From positions 1 through 9,541 of the forward strand of contig JAPPKP010000174.1 in NCBI GenBank assembly GCA_028819955.1: 9,541 nt of DNA, read 5' to 3'. Shown here in pieces: positions 1 through 6,663 of the stretch; the stretch's first letter is position 1, and each line of letters starts with the position of its first letter. The notes below the pieces were generated by a model. The model was not told the origin of the DNA. It ran no database searches and saw nothing but the letters and a program-made list of their open reading frames with translations. This DNA comes from Rhodospirillaceae bacterium. GTDB taxonomy: Bacteria; Pseudomonadota; Alphaproteobacteria; UBA828. A program made the position numbers and the translations under genes.

Positions 1-554
1 GGGAGCTCGGCATCTCCTTCATCTACGTCACCCACAACCAGAGCGAAGCCTTCGCGATGGCGGACCGGGTGGTGGTGATGAACAAGGGCGTGGTGGAGCA
101 GATCGGCCGGCCTGCCGAGATCTACAATCGTCCGGAAACCCACTTCGTTGCCGAATTCGTGGGCGCCAACAACATCTTCGAAGGCCGAGTCTCGGACACG
201 GCGGCTGGCACGGTGACGGTCGATTGCAGCCACGGCGCGGTCCGGATCGCCGGCCATGGGAACAGGATCGACCAGGGTGCCGCCGTGGAACTCGTTGTGC
301 AGGCGGACAAGCTGCGCCGCCGACTGGACGGCGAGGACGGCCAGAACACGATTCGAGCGGTCCTGAAGGGCCGCGAGTTCACCGGCTCGCAAGTGATCTA
401 CTACCTGGAGACCGCTCAGGGCGTCGAGGTCAAGATGGTCCTCCAGGAACCCTTCACCGAGGGCGAAGGGACCGAGATCAACTCGGAAATGGAGCTCTGC
501 TGGGCGCCCGAGGACACCGTCATCCTCGGACACCGGGACGCGCGCCAGCCGTGA
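1..554 (+). CDS. ABC transporter ATP-binding protein, PotA-type, 3' part (5' end outside window)
   Basis: This is the C-terminal part of the ATPase that powers a spermidine/putrescine-type importer on the cytoplasmic side of the inner membrane. The open frame runs in from the left edge (first full codon at 3), leaving about 183 residues. The H-loop is visible as VTHNQSEA, with its His at 33-35, followed by [11 protein letters not shown] and the segment [22 protein letters not shown] typical of PotA/UgpC-like ATPases. After that comes a regulatory TOBE-like domain ending at APEDTVIL. Walker A, Q-loop, signature and Walker B lie upstream of the window. The H-loop neighbourhood THNQSEA differs slightly from the usual THDQxEA. 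The stop at 552-554 is 39 bp before the first permease, so this is very likely the ATPase of that operon. Family call is firm; substrate is unknown. Confidence 0.93.
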   Translation, partial: ELGISFIYVTHNQSEAFAMADRVVVMNKGVVEQIGRPAEIYNRPETHFVAEFVGANNIFEGRVSDTAAGTVTVDCSHGAVRIAGHGNRIDQGAAVELVVQADKLRRRLDGEDGQNTIRAVLKGREFTGSQVIYYLETAQGVEVKMVLQEPFTEGEGTEINSEMELCWAPEDTVILGHRDARQP

Positions 555-593
555 GCACGGCTTACCCAACGCCTCGCTGAGGACGGGGTCCCC

Positions 594-1502
594 GTGACCG
601 ACGGCAGCGTCATTCCGCCTTCCAACAGGAGCCCTCTCAAGCTCACGTTCCTGGCACCGCCGGTCGGGTACTACGCGATCTTCTTCATTGCGCCGCTTGC
701 ATTCCTGATCGTGCTCGGCTTCTGGATCGTGCGCGACTACCAAATCGTCGCCGAGTTTTCGGTGACCAATTTCGTCGACATCTTCTCCCAGTTCTTCAGC
801 CGCTCGCGCTTCGGCTGGGCGCTGATCCAGTCGATCTATGTCGCGGTGACCACCAGCGTGTTCGCCGTGATCTTCTGCTACCTGTTGGCGATGGGGATCG
901 TCTTCTGCGTGCCCGAGCGCTATCAGCGGCTCTTCCTGGTGCTCGCGATCCTGCCGTTCTGGAGCAGCTACATCTTGCGGCTCTTCGCCTGGCAGCTGAT
1001 CCTGGCGCAGAAGGGCGTGCTCAACTACGTCCTCGGCGGGCTCGGCCTCGACGACCCGCTGATCATCACCAACACGCAGATCGGCACGCGCATCGGCCTC
1101 ATCCATTACCTCTCGCCGATCCTGATCATCATCCTCTACATCACGCTCATCAACGTGAACCGGAACCTGATCGAGGCGGCCCGAGAGCTCGGTGCGACGC
1201 GGCTGCAGGCGTTCTGGCGCGTCATCGTGCCGCTCAGCAGGCTCGGGCTGACCTTCGCCTTCGGCTTCGGGGTCATCGTCAGCTTCGGCGACGTGCTCTC
1301 GGGCATGTTGGTCGGCGGCGGGATCGGCCAGTCCTGGCTGGGCTCCTACCCGCTCTACTCCAACATGATCATGGCGGACTACAACAGCTACACCAATCTG
1401 CCCCGCACCGCTGCGCTCGCGACGGTCATGGTCTTGATCATGGTGGTGATGCTGGTGGTCGCCTATCGCATGGCCGACCGGGCCAGGCAGCGGTTGGGGT
1501 GA
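594..1502 (+). CDS. ABC transporter permease, PotB-type (first operon)
   Basis: This is an integral inner-membrane subunit that forms half of the translocation channel of a polyamine/opine-type importer. The 302 residues match the PotB/PotB-like family length. About six hydrophobic segments are visible (roughly 18-47, 79-105, 111-136, 168-187, 219-240 and 272-292). The cytoplasmic EAA loop, which docks onto the ATPase, is canonical at residues 194-213 (E194-A-A, then G200 in LGA, ending IVP). The start is a GTG at 594, with an AGGA element at 580-583 about 10 nt upstream; I see no better start. The gene follows the ATPase closely and its TGA overlaps the start of the second permease, indicating translational coupling. 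The specific substrate cannot be read from the sequence; PotB, an opine permease or an AfuB-like role are all within the family. Confidence 0.93.
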   Translation: MTDGSVIPPSNRSPLKLTFLAPPVGYYAIFFIAPLAFLIVLGFWIVRDYQIVAEFSVTNFVDIFSQFFSRSRFGWALIQSIYVAVTTSVFAVIFCYLLAMGIVFCVPERYQRLFLVLAILPFWSSYILRLFAWQLILAQKGVLNYVLGGLGLDDPLIITNTQIGTRIGLIHYLSPILIIILYITLINVNRNLIEAARELGATRLQAFWRVIVPLSRLGLTFAFGFGVIVSFGDVLSGMLVGGGIGQSWLGSYPLYSNMIMADYNSYTNLPRTAALATVMVLIMVVMLVVAYRMADRARQRLG

Positions 1503-2323
1503 CCATGGGCCGCTTCAATTTCTATCTGCGCGAGAACGGCTACAAGCTCGCGGGCCGGGTCTATCTCTTTCTCGGCTTCATCTTCCTGCTGCTGCCGATT
1601 GCCTTCCTGATCCTCTTCTCGTTCCAGAAGAACGTCTATTCGTCGCTCCCCCTCCAGGGCTGGTCGCTCAAGTGGTACGACAAGCTGGTGGAGGACGGTG
1701 TTCTCTTCGACGCCCTGATAAACAGCCTTTATGTGTCGCCAATCGCCGCGACGGCGGCCTCAGTTCTCGGATTCCTCGCGGCCTACGCGCTCAACCGCTT
1801 CGTGTTTCCCGGCCGCCTGCTGACGGCGACGATCCTGATTCTGCCGATCCTGATACCGCCGCTGATCCTCGGCGTCTCGCTGCTGGGCCTACTGTCCCGC
1901 CTCGGCCTTCACGGCCAGCTCTACAGCATCATCCTCACGCACACGCTGCTGCTGACGGCGCCCGCCATGGCGATCATCCAGCTTCGCCTCGCGCAGATGC
2001 CGCCGACGCTGGAGGAGGCCGCCTGGGACCTCGGCGCGAACGAGCTTCAGACCGTCTGGCGCGTGGTGCTGCCCTGGGCGCTGCCCGGCATCGTCGGCGG
2101 CTGGCTTCTGGCCTTCACCTTCTCGTTCGACGAATTCATCATCGCCTGGTTCGTGTCGGGCTTCGACCAGACGCTGCCGGTCGCCGTCTACAACGTCATG
2201 ATCGCCTCGCACGATCCCTCGCTCAACGCGATCGGAACGATCGTCTTCGGCCTGCTGCTGCTGACCCTGCTCGGCGCCGAACTGCTGATCATTCCGCTAT
2301 TCATGAGACGCCGCACGGCGTGA
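1499..2323 (+). CDS. ABC transporter permease, PotC-type (first operon)
   Basis: This is the second channel subunit of the plus-strand importer, partner of the preceding PotB-type permease. It has 274 residues, the usual PotC/YdcV size. Membrane segments are visible near 20-42, 72-99, 108-133, 142-162, 194-216 and 243-268. The EAA loop at 172-192 (LEEAAWDLGA...VVLP) is intact, so coupling to an ATPase is expected. The start used is the GTG at 1499, which forms a GTGA overlap with the upstream stop. An in-frame ATG at 1505 is an equally reasonable start and would give 272 residues; neither has a strong Shine-Dalgarno. The gene ends 32 bp before the deaminase. It is only distantly similar to the minus-strand PotC-type permease, so the two operons are not a recent duplication. 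Confidence 0.92.
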   Translation: MTMGRFNFYLRENGYKLAGRVYLFLGFIFLLLPIAFLILFSFQKNVYSSLPLQGWSLKWYDKLVEDGVLFDALINSLYVSPIAATAASVLGFLAAYALNRFVFPGRLLTATILILPILIPPLILGVSLLGLLSRLGLHGQLYSIILTHTLLLTAPAMAIIQLRLAQMPPTLEEAAWDLGANELQTVWRVVLPWALPGIVGGWLLAFTFSFDEFIIAWFVSGFDQTLPVAVYNVMIASHDPSLNAIGTIVFGLLLLTLLGAELLIIPLFMRRRTA

Positions 2324-2343
2324 TAGCGCGCCGCGGCTCACCC

Positions 2344-2350
2344 AAGGAGA
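2344..2350 (+). promoter_or_regulatory. Ribosome binding site that fixes the deaminase start
   Basis: AAGGAGA lies 5 nt before the ATG at 2356. The deaminase reading frame stays open far upstream, back into the permease gene, so this Shine-Dalgarno together with the family-like N-terminus (MDKTDYMKRAIDLA) decides the start. Confidence 0.85.
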
Positions 2351-2355
2351 GCGTC

Positions 2356-2871
2356 ATGGACAAGACGGACTACATGAAACGGGCGATCGATCTCGCGCGG
2401 GAGAAGATGCTCGAAGGCACCGGCTACTGGCCCTACGGCTGCGTCATCGTGAGGGACGGCGAGATCGTGGGTGAGGGCTGCAACGACATGGGCTTCTCGC
2501 TCGATCCCACGGGCCATGGCGAGGTCATCGCGATCCGCGACGCCTGTAAACGGCTCGGCACGATGGACCTCACCGGCTGCGAGCTCTACACCAGCTGCGA
2601 GCCCTGCTCGCTCTGCACCAGCGCGATCTGGCTGACCAACATCGCCAAGGTGTACTACGGCGCCTCGCTGGACGACTGCCGCGGCCATGGCTCGGATTTC
2701 GACCCGCTGCGCCGCCATGTCGGAAAGCGTATTCACGAGCGGAGCATACCGGCGGAGCGCGTGCTCGGTGCGGAGGGGAGCGCGCTGCTCGCGGAGTGGG
2801 CCGCGCTCATCGAGAAGACTCCCGCCATGCAGGAAGAGCGCAGCCGCCACGCCCCCATCGGCGAGCGTTAG
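2356..2871 (+). CDS. Nucleoside/nucleobase deaminase, CMP/dCMP deaminase family (guanine deaminase-like)
   Basis: This is a predicted cytosolic zinc hydrolase that deaminates a purine or pyrimidine base, nucleoside or related amidine. At 171 residues it is close to bacterial GuaD/TadA-like proteins. The zinc site is complete: H54-G-E56, with His ligand and catalytic Glu, and P83-C84-S-L-C87. The substrate-pocket segment P26-Y-G-C is also present. The run after the PCxxC motif (AIWLTNIAKVYYGAS) matches the GuaD/TadA fold class. The second position of the first motif is Gly rather than the common Ala of HAE; this should keep the zinc chemistry. The gene is 32 bp after a permease and 37 bp before a VOC gene, so it probably acts on the imported solute or its product. 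A tRNA-editing role is less likely given this setting. Exact substrate unknown. Confidence 0.9.
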   Translation: MDKTDYMKRAIDLAREKMLEGTGYWPYGCVIVRDGEIVGEGCNDMGFSLDPTGHGEVIAIRDACKRLGTMDLTGCELYTSCEPCSLCTSAIWLTNIAKVYYGASLDDCRGHGSDFDPLRRHVGKRIHERSIPAERVLGAEGSALLAEWAALIEKTPAMQEERSRHAPIGER

Positions 2872-2896
2872 CCAGGATCCGGCGTGACACAAGCGT

Positions 2897-2902
2897 AGGA
2901 GG
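2897..2902 (+). promoter_or_regulatory. Ribosome binding site of the VOC gene
   Basis: A perfect AGGAGG lies 6 nt before the ATG at 2909. It is the strongest Shine-Dalgarno in the first operon and supports the short VOC gene being real and well translated. Confidence 0.85.
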
Positions 2903-2908
2903 CCGACG

Positions 2909-3322
2909 ATGAGCCTCGATGCCTTGCGGAATCTAACCGACATCGGCCTCTTCGTCTCGGACCTGGAGCGCGCCATCGCCTTCTACGGCGAGACCCTCGG
3001 CTTCGAGCTCAAGCGCCGCGACATCGGTTTCGCCGAGTTCCGCACCGAGGGCGTGGGCCTCGCGCTGTGGGAGGTCTCGGACGTGAGCCAGGCCCTCGAG
3101 CTCACGGAGACGCCCCGCCAAGGCCTCTCCGCCATGGTGGCGGTCCGCGTGGAGACGGCCGAAATCGTGGACGCGCTGCACGACGCGTTGGCGGCCAAGG
3201 GAGTGCGCATCGTTCAGGCGCCGACCACGCATTCGTGGAACGCGCGCACAACCTACTTCAGCGATCCGGACGGCAACCTCTGGGAAATCTACGCCTGGGT
3301 CGACACCCCACGCACGATCTGA
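2909..3322 (+). CDS. VOC family protein (glyoxalase/bleomycin-resistance fold)
   Basis: This is a small cytosolic protein of the vicinal-oxygen-chelate superfamily, 137 residues, one full two-module VOC domain. Visible landmarks are the first strand plus helix TDIGLFVSDLERAIAFYGETLGF, the middle strand VGLALWEV, and the hallmark C-terminal segment FSDPDGNLWEIYAW, whose E126 is the usual last metal ligand. At the usual first-ligand position, in the first strand, there is D11 instead of His, so metal binding may be altered or absent. Members include lyases, dioxygenases, isomerases and antibiotic-binding proteins; the sequence does not tell which. It is the last gene of the plus-strand operon, 37 bp after the deaminase, and converges on the minus-strand permease. 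An enzyme step on the imported compound is a reasonable inference only. Confidence 0.88.
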   Translation: MSLDALRNLTDIGLFVSDLERAIAFYGETLGFELKRRDIGFAEFRTEGVGLALWEVSDVSQALELTETPRQGLSAMVAVRVETAEIVDALHDALAAKGVRIVQAPTTHSWNARTTYFSDPDGNLWEIYAWVDTPRTI

Positions 3323-3324
3323 GC

Positions 3325-3341
3325 GCCGCAGACCATGCGGC
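3325..3341. terminator. Possible bidirectional terminator hairpin between convergent operons
   Basis: A perfect 6-bp inverted repeat, GCCGCA and TGCGGC with the 5-nt loop GACCA, fills the 23-bp gap between the VOC stop (3322) and the permease stop (3346). On the plus strand it is followed by CGTTT, a short T run. Position and symmetry suit a shared terminator, but the stem is short and the T tract weak. Confidence 0.4.
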
Positions 3342-3345
3342 CGTT

Positions 3346-4212
3346 TCAGCGACTTTGGCCGGTGCGGCTGAACAGGATCCAGAAGAAGGTGCCGATGATC
3401 GGGAGCGTCACGCCGAAGATAAGCGAGGCAAGGCCGAAGATGATCGGCACGTTGGACTGGTGCGAAGACGCCTGCGCCCAGGTGTAGATCGGCATCGTGG
3501 TTTCGGTGCCGCGCAGGAAGATCGAGCGCAGGAGTTCGTTGAAGGAGAGGATGAAGCCGAACAGGCCGGCACCCACGATGCCCGGCCGCATGATCGGAAA
3601 CTCGATCTGCCAGAATCGCTTCCAGGCTGAGGCCCCGAGGTCTTCCGCCGCTTCCAGCAGGCGGTGGTCGAAGCGCGTAGCCAGCACGATCACCAGCAGA
3701 AAGGCGAAGGGCAGCGCCCAGACCATGTGGCCCACGAAGATCGACCACATGCCGAGCTTGAAGTGCATGTAAGAGCGGATGAAGAGGAAGAGCGCCGCCC
3801 CCATCGTGAGCCCCGGCACGAAGAGCGGCAGCAGCGTGATCAGCAAGACCCCGCCGCGCCGCTTCTTCATCCTCGGGATCGCGCGCCCCACCGGCACCGA
3901 GACGAGGACGCAGCAGGCGCCCACGGCGAACGCGAGCCACAGGCTGTCGGTCATCGGCTCGATCCACGCTGAGGTCGCGAACAGCTCGTCGTACCAGCGG
4001 AGTGTCAGCGGATGAGGAATGCCGGAGAGCGGGCGGTCGCTGAACGACATGACCACCAGCCAGACGAGCGGAATATAGGTGAGCACGATGAGCGCGAGGC
4101 CGATCCACGCAGCCAGCGGCCGCCAGATGGGCGCATACACCGCATGCTCCCACAGGCGCAGCCGTCGGCCCCGCCTGAGCCTGATGGCCGCCTGCGCGTC
4201 TGCCGCACTCAT
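3346..4212 (-). CDS. ABC transporter permease, PotC-type (second operon)
   Basis: This is an inner-membrane channel subunit of the minus-strand importer. It has 288 residues with the ATG at 4210-4212. A basic cytoplasmic N-terminus (RLRRGRRLRLWEH) precedes the first membrane segment at about 33-56; further segments lie near 90-108, 120-146, 158-178, 210-228 and 256-281. The EAA loop is canonical, E187-A-A with LGA at 192-194 and ending at EFP. The start overlaps the stop of the upstream permease by ATGA (4209-4212), so translation is coupled. The frame is open further upstream, but the overlap start is clearly preferred. It is the last gene of its operon; no ATPase gene follows before the convergent VOC gene. 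Polyamine/putrescine-type family is firm, substrate unknown. Confidence 0.93.
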   Translation of the reverse strand: MSAADAQAAIRLRRGRRLRLWEHAVYAPIWRPLAAWIGLALIVLTYIPLVWLVVMSFSDRPLSGIPHPLTLRWYDELFATSAWIEPMTDSLWLAFAVGACCVLVSVPVGRAIPRMKKRRGGVLLITLLPLFVPGLTMGAALFLFIRSYMHFKLGMWSIFVGHMVWALPFAFLLVIVLATRFDHRLLEAAEDLGASAWKRFWQIEFPIMRPGIVGAGLFGFILSFNELLRSIFLRGTETTMPIYTWAQASSHQSNVPIIFGLASLIFGVTLPIIGTFFWILFSRTGQSR

Positions 4213-5120
4213 AGCTTCAGCGCCTCGAACAGCCCGGCGATACCGCCCCGCCGCCGGGTCAGCACCGTGAGCGCCGCCAGCAGCAGCACCAGGACCGCGA
4301 GCACGAACGCGGAGAGAGAGGCTGCGGTCGGGTAGTTGAGCGTCGACAGCGCATCCTCGGTGGAGCGGCCGATCATATTGACCTTGCCGCCGCCCATCAG
4401 CTGCGGCACCACCCACTCGCCCATCATCGGCACCATGGTGAAGACCACGCCGGCGATGACCCCCGGCAGACAAAGAGGAATGGTCACCAGGAACAACGTC
4501 TGCAACGGATTGGCGCCGAGATCGCGGCTCGCGTCGAGGTACTCGTCGTCGATGAGCGTCGCCACCAGGAAGATCGGGAACACCATGGTCGCGAAATAGG
4601 GCGCGGCGAGCCCGAAGAAGACCGAGAACTCGGTGAAGATCAGCCACTCCACCGGCTCGGTGGTGATCCCCAGCTCCATCAGCACCGTGTTGACGACGCC
4701 GTTGCTGCCCAGCAGCGCCCGCCAGATGATCGTGCGGGACGAGAGATCGAGAAAGAACGGGATCGTCAGCAGCGTGAGCAGGATCGCCTTGAGCCCCTGC
4801 GAGCGGCAGCCCTTGGCGAGCCAGAGCGCGAAGGGGAAGGCGAGGACGAGCTCGATCACCGTCATGCCGATGGCGATGCGCAGCGTGCGCGTCGCCACGG
4901 TCCAGCGTCCGGTCTCGAAGAAGCGATCCCAGGTGTGAAACGAGGGATCCCAGACGACCTTGAACCCCTTCGTCTCAAGAAACGAATAGATAAGAAGCAG
5001 GAACAGCGGAACGATGACGACGACCGTCCAGACGATGATGAAGGTCGGGACGGTCCAGCGGCCCGACGCGGCGTGCGTGTACCAAGCCCTGATGCCGCCG
5101 CTTACCAAGGCGTTCGCCAT
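4209..5120 (-). CDS. ABC transporter permease, PotB-type (second operon)
   Basis: This is the first channel subunit of the minus-strand importer, 303 residues from the ATG at 5118-5120. Membrane segments are clear (about 25-48, 81-102, 110-131, 163-191, 218-238 and 266-288 in this numbering). The ATPase-docking loop has DAS in place of EAA but keeps the LGA turn (DASRDLGANPLQTL). A GTG at 5151-5153 would add 11 residues, but that codon lies inside a strong hairpin, so I prefer the ATG; neither has a good Shine-Dalgarno. The gene lies 57 bp after the substrate-binding protein and overlaps the next permease by ATGA. The family assignment rests on the membrane pattern, loop, length and neighbours. 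Start is the least certain part. Confidence 0.88.
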   Translation of the reverse strand: MANALVSGGIRAWYTHAASGRWTVPTFIIVWTVVVIVPLFLLLIYSFLETKGFKVVWDPSFHTWDRFFETGRWTVATRTLRIAIGMTVIELVLAFPFALWLAKGCRSQGLKAILLTLLTIPFFLDLSSRTIIWRALLGSNGVVNTVLMELGITTEPVEWLIFTEFSVFFGLAAPYFATMVFPIFLVATLIDDEYLDASRDLGANPLQTLFLVTIPLCLPGVIAGVVFTMVPMMGEWVVPQLMGGGKVNMIGRSTEDALSTLNYPTAASLSAFVLAVLVLLLAALTVLTRRRGGIAGLFEALKL

Positions 5121-5132
5121 CGGCAGGGGCCC

Positions 5133-5163
5133 GCGTGCCCCGGCGGAGGCCACCGGGGCACGC
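5133..5163 (-). other. Intercistronic hairpin between substrate-binding protein and permease genes
   Basis: A perfect 11-bp inverted repeat (GCGTGCCCCGG at 5133-5143, CCGGGGCACGC at 5153-5163) surrounds a 9-nt loop. It sits in the 57-bp gap after the binding-protein stop and ends 12 nt before the preferred permease ATG. There is no T tract, so it is not a classic terminator. In other importers, such as mal operons, hairpins at this point protect the upstream mRNA and hold permease expression below that of the binding protein; that role here is an inference. Confidence 0.75.
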
Positions 5164-5177
5164 TAACGGTCAATTGC

Positions 5178-6389
5178 TCAGGCGTTGAGGAAGCGCTGCC
5201 ACTCCTCCTCCATCGACTCCTGGTGGTCGGGGTTGAGATTCTCCCAGAACGGCTTCTTGTATTTCGTGTCCACCTTTTTCTGGACCGCATCCACCGCCGC
5301 CACCTGTTCGGCAGACCAGCCGGCCTCTTCGGCGTGCTTGACGCCCAGATCGAGATTGGGGCCGCCATAGCCCCGCTCGATCGCCTGGAAGGCCCGGTAC
5401 TCGCCGTCGAGGAAGTAGTTCAACGCCTTGTAAATGTTGTCGAGATTGTCGCGCTCTGCAGCCTGGGTCGGGATGTAGGCGCCGATGCCCCACTTGAAGT
5501 AGCCCTCGACCGTGTAGGCATAGCGCACCACGTCCGCGCCGGCCTCGGCGTTGACGTTCTTCGTCGCCGGCTCCCAGCAGTTGATGATGTCGACTTCCTT
5601 GTTGCCGAGAAGCTGCACCTGCTCCTCGAAGCCGGTGTGGAAGGTGCGGAACTGCCCGGCCTGCTTGCGCTCGATGGCCCAGTCGCCGACCGCCTTGGCC
5701 TCTTCGGGCGTGAGGTTCGCGTTGTCCACGATCTCCGCCTTGCCGTAGACCTGCATGTAGAACGCAACCTCGGGCATGGTGAGCAGCCAGTTGCGGTCGA
5801 TCGAGGCGCGGTTCTTGGTCTCCTCGTTCTCGAACAGCTTCTGCCAGGAGACTTCGTCGAGGCCGTTGGGATTGACGCCGATCGCTTCCGGCCAATAGCC
5901 GAAGCTGTCGGCGTTGTTGACCATGGGCACGCCGTACTGGGTGCCGTCCGGCGTCTGCGTAATGTAGCCGCGCTTGTAATCGTCCGACGTGCGCTCCCAC
6001 AGCACCAGCTCGGGGTGATTCTCGTCTATCACCAAGTAGAACCCCTCGGGCCCGAGCTTGTACTGGGTGCCGCCGTCGGTAAACAGGATATCGTGGGTGT
6101 CGCCGATCTCGTTGACCATGACGTCGCGCATGAAGTTGCCCATGTTCGCGTCGGTCGGCGTGAACTCCATGGTCAGCCCGGTGCTGTTGGTGAACAGCGA
6201 CCAATCCTTGAGTTGCACCGTCGTCGTGCCATAGCCGCGAATGGTGTCGCTCGCCGCGTGAGCCACTTGCGTCATGCCGAACGAAAGGCCGCCCGCCACC
6301 GCCACGGAGACTCCCGCCGCAGCGCCGGTCTTGAGCACGTCCCGGCGTGTCAGCGCGCCGGTTTTCCGATCGTCATCTCGCTGAGTCAT
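5178..6389 (-). CDS. ABC transporter substrate-binding protein, PotD-like, Tat-exported
   Basis: This is the periplasmic receptor that captures the solute for the minus-strand importer. It has 403 residues from the ATG at 6387-6389. The N-terminus carries a twin-arginine signal, TRRDVLK with R15-R16, a hydrophobic stretch rich in Ala/Gly/Val, and a likely cleavage site after AHA at residue 45. The mature protein follows the PotD/extracellular solute-binding family 1 style: an early lobe with DILFTDGGTQYKL, a hinge with YGVPMVNNADSFGYWPEA, then EVDIINCWEPATKNV and a C-terminal helix-rich part. The frame is open 93 bp further upstream, but an AGGGGAGG Shine-Dalgarno 8 nt before this ATG and the signal peptide fix the start. 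It is first in its operon and divergent from the enolase gene. Aromatic-rich pocket candidates suggest a cationic or amine solute, but this is not certain. Confidence 0.92.
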   Translation of the reverse strand: MTQRDDDRKTGALTRRDVLKTGAAAGVSVAVAGGLSFGMTQVAHAASDTIRGYGTTTVQLKDWSLFTNSTGLTMEFTPTDANMGNFMRDVMVNEIGDTHDILFTDGGTQYKLGPEGFYLVIDENHPELVLWERTSDDYKRGYITQTPDGTQYGVPMVNNADSFGYWPEAIGVNPNGLDEVSWQKLFENEETKNRASIDRNWLLTMPEVAFYMQVYGKAEIVDNANLTPEEAKAVGDWAIERKQAGQFRTFHTGFEEQVQLLGNKEVDIINCWEPATKNVNAEAGADVVRYAYTVEGYFKWGIGAYIPTQAAERDNLDNIYKALNYFLDGEYRAFQAIERGYGGPNLDLGVKHAEEAGWSAEQVAAVDAVQKKVDTKYKKPFWENLNPDHQESMEEEWQRFLNA

Positions 6390-6397
6390 TCCTGCTG

Positions 6398-6405
6398 CCT
6401 CCCCT
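6398..6405 (-). promoter_or_regulatory. Ribosome binding site that fixes the substrate-binding protein start
   Basis: On the minus strand AGGGGAGG is followed by an 8-nt spacer and the ATG at 6389. It selects this start over an in-frame upstream one (6482) and agrees with the position of the Tat signal. Confidence 0.8.
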
Positions 6406-6652
6406 GCTACGCGGACCCGCATTCGCCCCGCCAGGTCGGGCCAACTTACCGGGCACCTGGCACCGGTTTCCGCCTCGCGCACTCAAGCCGCCGCGAGGGA
6501 TGCCGACGGGCGCGTTGCCGCCATGGTAGGCAGCGTCGCGCGTGGAACGCAACACACTCCTTCCCGCGCCGTGGCGGTGGTGGAGAGTGCTCTGGGTTGA
6601 AACTGGCTCGGCCGCCTTGCGCGGCCTATGGTTTCGCGATAGGGCAGCCGGC

Positions 6653-6658
6653 AGGAGG
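6653..6658 (+). promoter_or_regulatory. Ribosome binding site of the enolase-superfamily gene
   Basis: AGGAGG lies 5 nt before the ATG at 6664. An in-frame TAG at 6640-6642 rules out any longer upstream start. Confidence 0.85.
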
Positions 6659-6663
6659 CTCCC

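Larger units (their letters stand above)
6390..6663. promoter_or_regulatory. Divergent intergenic regulatory region
   Basis: This 274-bp gap separates the divergent binding-protein and enolase genes and must hold both promoters. No convincing -35/-10 pair could be read by eye. Inverted repeats are present: CCAGGT (6431-6436) with ACCTGG (6455-6460); ACCGG (6448-6452) with CCGGT (6463-6467), the latter flanking two copies of GGCACC; and a perfect GGCCGC-CTTGC-GCGGCC at 6610-6626. The first two lie 40-80 bp upstream of the binding-protein ATG and the last lies 38-54 bp upstream of the enolase ATG, suitable places for a shared regulator. No regulator gene is in the window. Confidence 0.5.

Noticed and set aside
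1672..2355. N-terminal extension of the deaminase frame into the permease gene
   Set aside because: The extension is an out-of-frame reading of the permease; the Shine-Dalgarno at 2344-2350 and the family N-terminus place the start at 2356.
6604..6620. Sigma-54-like TGGC...TTGC element upstream of the enolase gene
   Set aside because: The spacing between the two boxes is two bases too long (7 instead of 5 after TGGCTC), and sigma-54 promoters do not tolerate this.
6597..6632. TTGAAA with TATGGT as a sigma-70 promoter for the enolase gene
   Set aside because: The spacer is 24 bp, well beyond 16-18 bp.
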